Shown in pieces: positions 13,274-16,753 of a DNA stretch of 16,753 nucleotides; the first letter of the stretch is position 1, and the number at the start of each line of letters is the position of its first letter. Both the position numbers and the translations under genes were made by a program. The stretch covers positions 1 through 16,753 of the forward strand of contig JAEZJZ010000070.1 of the NCBI GenBank assembly GCA_023436245.1, written 5' to 3'. This stretch comes from Bacillota bacterium (GTDB taxonomy: Bacteria > Bacillota > UBA994 > UBA5500). The notes beneath the pieces are model-generated. The model was not told the origin of the DNA and searched no databases. It worked only from the letters and a program-made list of their open reading frames with translations.

Positions 13274-14611
13274 ATGAAAACCTGTTCCAGCCAAGAGTTC
13301 CTGGCCGAAATGCGAGATCGGCGGCAGATCTTCTTCGAACAGTATGAGCCAGCGGTGAAGGCCATCCTGGAGCACGTGCGCTCCGAAGGTGACCAGGCGG
13401 TGAGAGGCCTCACCGAGCAGTTCGACGGCGTGCTTCTCCCGCCGGATGGCCTGATGGTCTCCGCGGCCGAAATTGCGGCAGCTTACGCTCTGGTCGGTGC
13501 CGATCTGCTTCCCGCACTGACCGCCGCCATCGCCAATATCCGCTCCTACCACCAACGTCAGTTGCGCAACTCTTGGTTTGAGGCGACGGCGGACGGCAGC
13601 ATTCTCGGCCAAAGATTCAGCCCTCTGCAGCGGGTGGGACTGTATGTGCCCGGCGGAACCGCTGCCTACCCTTCATCGGTGCTGATGAATGCGATCCCAG
13701 CGCAGGTGGCGGGGGTGCCAGAACTGGTGATCTGCACGCCCCCACTCTCGGACGGCTCGGTCAATCCCAGCATTCTGGTGGCAGCCGATCAACTGGGCAT
13801 CCGCACCATCTACAAGGCTGGCGGCGCCCAGGCGGTGGCGGCGATGGCCTTCGGCACAGATACGCTGGCCGCCGTGGACAAGATCGTGGGCCCTGGCAAC
13901 ATCTACGTCACCGCTGCCAAGCGCCTGGTCTATGGTTATGTGGACATCGACATGCTAGCCGGCCCCAGCGAGATCATGATTCTGGCGGACTCCTCTGCCG
14001 ATCCGCGTTTTCTGGCTACCGACCTGCTGTCGCAAGCGGAGCACGACCGACTGGCCCAGGCGGTGCTGGTCACCCCCGCCCGCGAACTGATTGAGCCAGT
14101 TCGGGACGAACTGCATCGGCAGTTGACCGAGCTGCCACGCACCGGTCAAGCGAGCGCTGCCCTGGAGGCATACGGAAGAATCGTCCTGGTGGAGGACCTC
14201 AATGAGGCGGTGGCCGTCGCTAACCGCTTCGCCCCCGAACACCTGGAGCTAATGGTGGCGGATCCCTGGGCGCTGCTCGGGCAGGTGCGACATGCCGGGG
14301 CCATCTTCCTCGGCCCCTTCTCTCCGGAGCCAATCGGCGACTACTCAGCCGGGCCGAGCCATGTGCTGCCCACGGGCGGCACTGCTCGCTTCGCCTCCGG
14401 ATTGACGGTGGACAGTTTCCGCAAGTCGAGCAGCATCATCGCTATCTCGCAGACGGGACTCGGGTGTCTGGCCGCCACTGCCGCTACCATGGCCACCAGC
14501 GAAGGGTTAGTCGCCCACGCCAAATCAGTGCAAGTGAGGAGTGATTCCGGTGCCAGAACAAAGCAAGTGCCTCATACAGAGCCCGGTCGTTTCGGCGGCT
14601 GCTTCCATTAG
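13274..14611 (+). CDS. hisD: Histidinol dehydrogenase, with an unusual C-terminal tail
   Basis: Zinc enzyme that oxidises histidinol to histidine with NAD, the last two steps of the pathway. Motifs: VGLYVPGGTAAYPSSVLMNA, YKAGGAQAVAAMAFGT, VGPGNIYVTAAKR, DMLAGPSEIMILAD, LLSQAEHD (zinc ligands about Gln254 and His257), RFAPEHLEL (catalytic Glu322, His323), IGDYSAGPSHVLPTGG (Asp356) and GLVAHAKSV (His415). ATG 13274 is chosen, 10 nt after GGAGG; in-frame TTG codons at 13265 and 13268 are too close. Only 2 bp separate it from hisG. The family normally ends soon after the VQVR position (residue 422), but here the frame runs on about 23 more residues, 62 bp into hisC. Confidence 0.93.
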   Translation: MKTCSSQEFLAEMRDRRQIFFEQYEPAVKAILEHVRSEGDQAVRGLTEQFDGVLLPPDGLMVSAAEIAAAYALVGADLLPALTAAIANIRSYHQRQLRNSWFEATADGSILGQRFSPLQRVGLYVPGGTAAYPSSVLMNAIPAQVAGVPELVICTPPLSDGSVNPSILVAADQLGIRTIYKAGGAQAVAAMAFGTDTLAAVDKIVGPGNIYVTAAKRLVYGYVDIDMLAGPSEIMILADSSADPRFLATDLLSQAEHDRLAQAVLVTPARELIEPVRDELHRQLTELPRTGQASAALEAYGRIVLVEDLNEAVAVANRFAPEHLELMVADPWALLGQVRHAGAIFLGPFSPEPIGDYSAGPSHVLPTGGTARFASGLTVDSFRKSSSIIAISQTGLGCLAATAATMATSEGLVAHAKSVQVRSDSGARTKQVPHTEPGRFGGCFH

Positions 14612-15608
14612 CAGCGGAAATCTGAGGCTGCACGCCAACGAAAGTCCGTTTCGGCTGCCGGACAGAGTGGCGGAACAGATCGGCCAGGCATGCGCCGATC
14701 TGGCGCTGAACCGCTACCCGGATGAACTCGCACCAGCCTTCTATCAGGCGCTATCCGATCGGCTGCAGGTGCCAACCGAGATGCTGCTGGCCGGGAACGG
14801 CTCTGATGAGCTGATCCTGCTGTTGCTGATGGCCTACGGGCGCCTGGGCAAAGTGCTGTTGCCTAGCCCCAGCTTCTCCATGTACAAGCAATGCGCGGAG
14901 AGCCTGCGGCTTTGCCCAGAGGAGATGCCCCTGACGTCCGACTGGCAACTCGACCTGCCGCTCATCCTACAGGCTGCCGGACAAGAACCCGGTCTGATCT
15001 TCGTCTGCCGACCGAACAATCCCACCGGCAACCTGTTCGCGCGGGCAGATTTGCTGCGCTTGCTGCAGCAGACGCAGCTGACTGTGGTCGTAGATGAGGC
15101 CTACAGCGAGTTCAGCGGTGACAGCCTACTGCCGGAACTCGCTGCCCACCCGCGGCTGATCATCTTGCGCACGCTGTCCAAGGCCTATGGCCTGGCTGGC
15201 ATCCGCTTGGGTTACCTGGTTGCACAGCCCGCGATGGTCAAGGCTGTGGACCGGGTGCGCTCGCCGTTCAACCTGAACTCGCTCAGCCTCGCGGTCGGGC
15301 GCATCGCCCTATTGCATGGCGACCAGCTGCTGGCGTCGGTGCCGCAGATTTGCGCGGAACGGAACTGGCTGTCTGCGGAGCTAGCTGCCCTACCCGCAGT
15401 CACCGTCTTCCCTTCTGTCACCAACTTCCTGCTGCTACGGCTGCCTGTCCCCGCAGCCCCCATTTGGTCAAGGCTGCGTCAGCGCGGGATCATGGTCCGC
15501 CTGTTGGCGGGCCTGGATGATTGCCTACGCATCTCCGTCGGGCAGCGCCGGGAAAACCTGCGCCTCCTGGCGGTTTTGCGCCAAGCGCTCGTGGAGGAGG
15601 GTTACTGA
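14550..15608 (+). CDS. hisC: Histidinol-phosphate aminotransferase
   Basis: A 352-residue PLP-dependent fold type I aminotransferase converting imidazole acetol phosphate to histidinol phosphate. Seen: LHANESPF near residue 27, NRYPDEL, GNGSDELILLLL, FVCRPNNPTGN (Asn about 156), VVVDEAYSEF (Asp182, Tyr185), RTLSKAYGLAGIRLGY (PLP lysine Lys211, Arg219) and RSPFNLNSLS. GTG 14550 is preferred to GTG 14541 because GAGGAG (14536-14541) then has an 8-nt spacing. It overlaps the long tail of hisD by 62 bp and its stop TGA shares one base with the ATG of hisB. Confidence 0.93.
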   Translation: MPEQSKCLIQSPVVSAAASISSGNLRLHANESPFRLPDRVAEQIGQACADLALNRYPDELAPAFYQALSDRLQVPTEMLLAGNGSDELILLLLMAYGRLGKVLLPSPSFSMYKQCAESLRLCPEEMPLTSDWQLDLPLILQAAGQEPGLIFVCRPNNPTGNLFARADLLRLLQQTQLTVVVDEAYSEFSGDSLLPELAAHPRLIILRTLSKAYGLAGIRLGYLVAQPAMVKAVDRVRSPFNLNSLSLAVGRIALLHGDQLLASVPQICAERNWLSAELAALPAVTVFPSVTNFLLLRLPVPAAPIWSRLRQRGIMVRLLAGLDDCLRISVGQRRENLRLLAVLRQALVEEGY

Positions 15609-16213
15609 TGAGAAAAAGGACGGCGACGGTGAAAAGAGAAAGCCGGGAGACTGCTGTCACGATCATCTGTTGCCTGGACGGCTACGGACAAGCGAAGCTG
15701 GATCAGCCGGTCGGGTTCCTCGGACATCTGCTCACTGCTTTGGCCAAACACAGCCGATTTGACCTGACTGTCACTGCCAGAGGTGACACGGAGGTGGATG
15801 ATCACCACCTCTGCGAGGACCTGGGGCTGACCCTTGGCCGTGCCCTGCGCCTGGCTTGGAGCAGCACCGCTGGCCTCTGCCGATTCGGCCAGGCTCTGGT
15901 GCCAATGGATGACGCCTTGGCCTTGGTGGTGGTGGACATCAGCGGTCGACCCTACCTCGCCTGGGATGCGACTCTACCCGGGCAGTGGGTGGGCAACTTT
16001 GAGGCAGAGTTGGTGCCAGAGTTCCTGCGCGCTCTGGCGCAGGAGGCCGGCATCACCGTGCATGTTCGGCTGCTCGCCGGCCGGAACACACACCACATTC
16101 TGGAGGCAGTCTTCAAAGCGCTGGGCCTGGCTCTGCGCCAGGCAACCAGAACCGATGCCGAACTGGACGGCGTGCAATCGAGCAAGGGTGAAGTAAAATG
16201 GCTGGCGCAGTAG
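15608..16213 (+). CDS. hisB: Imidazoleglycerol-phosphate dehydratase, divergent
   Basis: A 201-residue stand-alone IGP dehydratase (the phosphatase half of the enterobacterial fusion is absent). It dehydrates IGP to imidazole acetol phosphate using manganese. Metal motifs are kept: DDHHLCEDLG (from HHTVED) and the C-terminal GRNTHHILEAVFKALGLAL. Several usually conserved spots differ: the FLDHML motif reads FLGHLL, keeping the His but losing the Asp; HHT is HHL; and MDEAL is MDDAL. The ATG at 15608 overlaps the hisC stop (TGATG) and has GGAGGAGGG upstream. The end overlaps hisH by 16 bp. Identity is sure from sequence and operon position; the substitutions make it a divergent member. Confidence 0.9.
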   Translation: MRKRTATVKRESRETAVTIICCLDGYGQAKLDQPVGFLGHLLTALAKHSRFDLTVTARGDTEVDDHHLCEDLGLTLGRALRLAWSSTAGLCRFGQALVPMDDALALVVVDISGRPYLAWDATLPGQWVGNFEAELVPEFLRALAQEAGITVHVRLLAGRNTHHILEAVFKALGLALRQATRTDAELDGVQSSKGEVKWLAQ

Positions 16214-16753
16214 TCACGGTTGTCGATTACGCCGCCAGCAATCTGGACAGCGTGGTCAGAGCACTGACCAGACTGGGAGCAACCGTGTCGGTCAGTCAGG
16301 ACCCAGAACAGGTGCAGGGCGCGGAGCGCCTGCTCTTGCCAGGTGTCGGCGCCTTCTCGGCGGCAATGGCTGCGCTGCAGCAGCGCCAGCTCGATCAGGC
16401 CGTTCAGCAGTTTGCAAGGCGTGGACGCCCACTGCTCGGCATCTGTCTGGGAATGCAGTTGCTGGCCGAGCTAGGCGAGGAGGGCGAAGCAATCACCAAA
16501 GGCCTCGGACTAATTCCAGGCCGGGTGACGCTGATCCGTGGCCAGGTGAAGGTGCCGCATGTCGGTTGGAATCAAGTGCTGCCGCCTGCCAATCGTGGCC
16601 CCCTCTTCACCGGCTTGCCGGACAAGCCCTGGTTCTACTTCGTGCATTCCTACTGCTTACAGATGCGAACAGGCGCAGACGAGACCGTTCAACTTGTCCC
16701 TCGTAGCGGGGCGGGGTGGGGCGCGCCCCCCCCCCCCCCCCCCAACGGTGGGG
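16198..16753 (+). CDS. hisH: Imidazole glycerol phosphate synthase glutaminase subunit (3' truncated by window end)
   Basis: Class I glutamine amidotransferase that supplies ammonia to HisF. 185 codons are present. Seen: VVDYAASNLDSV at the start, LLPGVGAF (oxyanion strand, about residues 47-53), and GICLGMQLLAELGEEGEA with the nucleophile Cys83, then VPHVGWNQV and FYFVHSYC. The second half of the triad (His-Pro-Glu in a QFHPE motif) is not reached. After about 16700 the translation loses family similarity (no tYG motif) and becomes Gly/Ala/Pro-rich over a G/C-only tract, so the last 50 bp are suspect. The ATG 16198 lies inside the end of hisB with AGGGTG upstream. Confidence 0.9.
   Translation, partial: MAGAVVTVVDYAASNLDSVVRALTRLGATVSVSQDPEQVQGAERLLLPGVGAFSAAMAALQQRQLDQAVQQFARRGRPLLGICLGMQLLAELGEEGEAITKGLGLIPGRVTLIRGQVKVPHVGWNQVLPPANRGPLFTGLPDKPWFYFVHSYCLQMRTGADETVQLVPRSGAGWGAPPPPPPNGG
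16726..16743. repeat. 18-base poly-C homopolymer at the contig end
   Basis: Eighteen consecutive Cs preceded by a G/C-only tract (from about 16707) and followed by CAACGGTGGGG-like sequence. It lies where hisH should continue with conserved coding sequence. Most likely a sequencing or assembly artefact. Confidence 0.7.

Noticed and set aside
12797..13612. Long minus-strand open frame across hisG/hisD (271 codons)
   Set aside because: Antisense to two unmistakable his genes; Arg/Ser-rich translation typical of shadow frames in G+C-rich DNA.

Overview
This window looks like chromosomal DNA from a G+C-rich, Gram-positive, probably endospore-forming bacterium (Bacillota, clostridial or deep-branching lineage). 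I base this on a T-box riboswitch in front of a histidine operon, a spore photoproduct lyase gene, short-form HisG paired with HisZ, strong Shine-Dalgarno sequences and several GTG/TTG starts. Base composition was judged by eye, not computed. Both ends look like contig ends. The left edge starts inside a palindromic repeat that recurs near 7.75 kb, and the right edge runs into an 18-base poly-C tract that is probably an assembly artefact.

Layout, left to right. (1) 39-2593, minus strand: an M20 amidohydrolase followed by a CapA-type metallophosphatase, probably one operon. (2) 2594-2897: an intergenic stretch with short palindromes and a near-identical 24-bp direct repeat. (3) 2898-4085, plus: a class III (CaiB/BaiF) CoA-transferase, convergent with (4) 4173-5531, minus: a membrane-anchored L,D-transpeptidase; a long hairpin sits between them. 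(5) 5658-6893, minus: a two-gene unit of a pyrimidine-dimer glycosylase family protein and a TspO/MBR-like membrane protein, closed by a Rho-independent terminator. (6) 7015-7635, minus: a broken acyl-ACP thioesterase. (7) 7850-8875, plus: spore photoproduct lyase, followed by a region with possible gene debris and a cluster of inverted repeats. (8) 9295-10554, plus: an MFS exporter with a strong hairpin behind it. (9) 10711-11343, plus: a GyrI-like small-molecule-binding protein. (10) 11375 to the end, plus: promoter, histidine T-box, then hisZ-hisG-hisD-hisC-hisB-hisH, tightly packed and overlapping, with hisH cut by the window end.

The best-supported regulatory unit is the his operon. A sigma-A-type promoter (TTGACG, 17-bp spacer, TATACT) drives a leader with a CAC specifier codon, a UGGG antiterminator bulge whose fourth base fits the C73 discriminator of tRNA-His, and a competing 14-bp terminator. 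Uncharged tRNA-His should therefore switch on histidine synthesis. Two genes for repair of UV-made pyrimidine lesions (the glycosylase-family gene and splB) lie about 1 kb apart. Both carry substitutions at positions treated as catalytic in the reference enzymes, which is the most interesting biochemical point here. I see no CRISPR array, prophage, tRNA or rRNA, and no clear new multi-gene defence or biosynthetic system.
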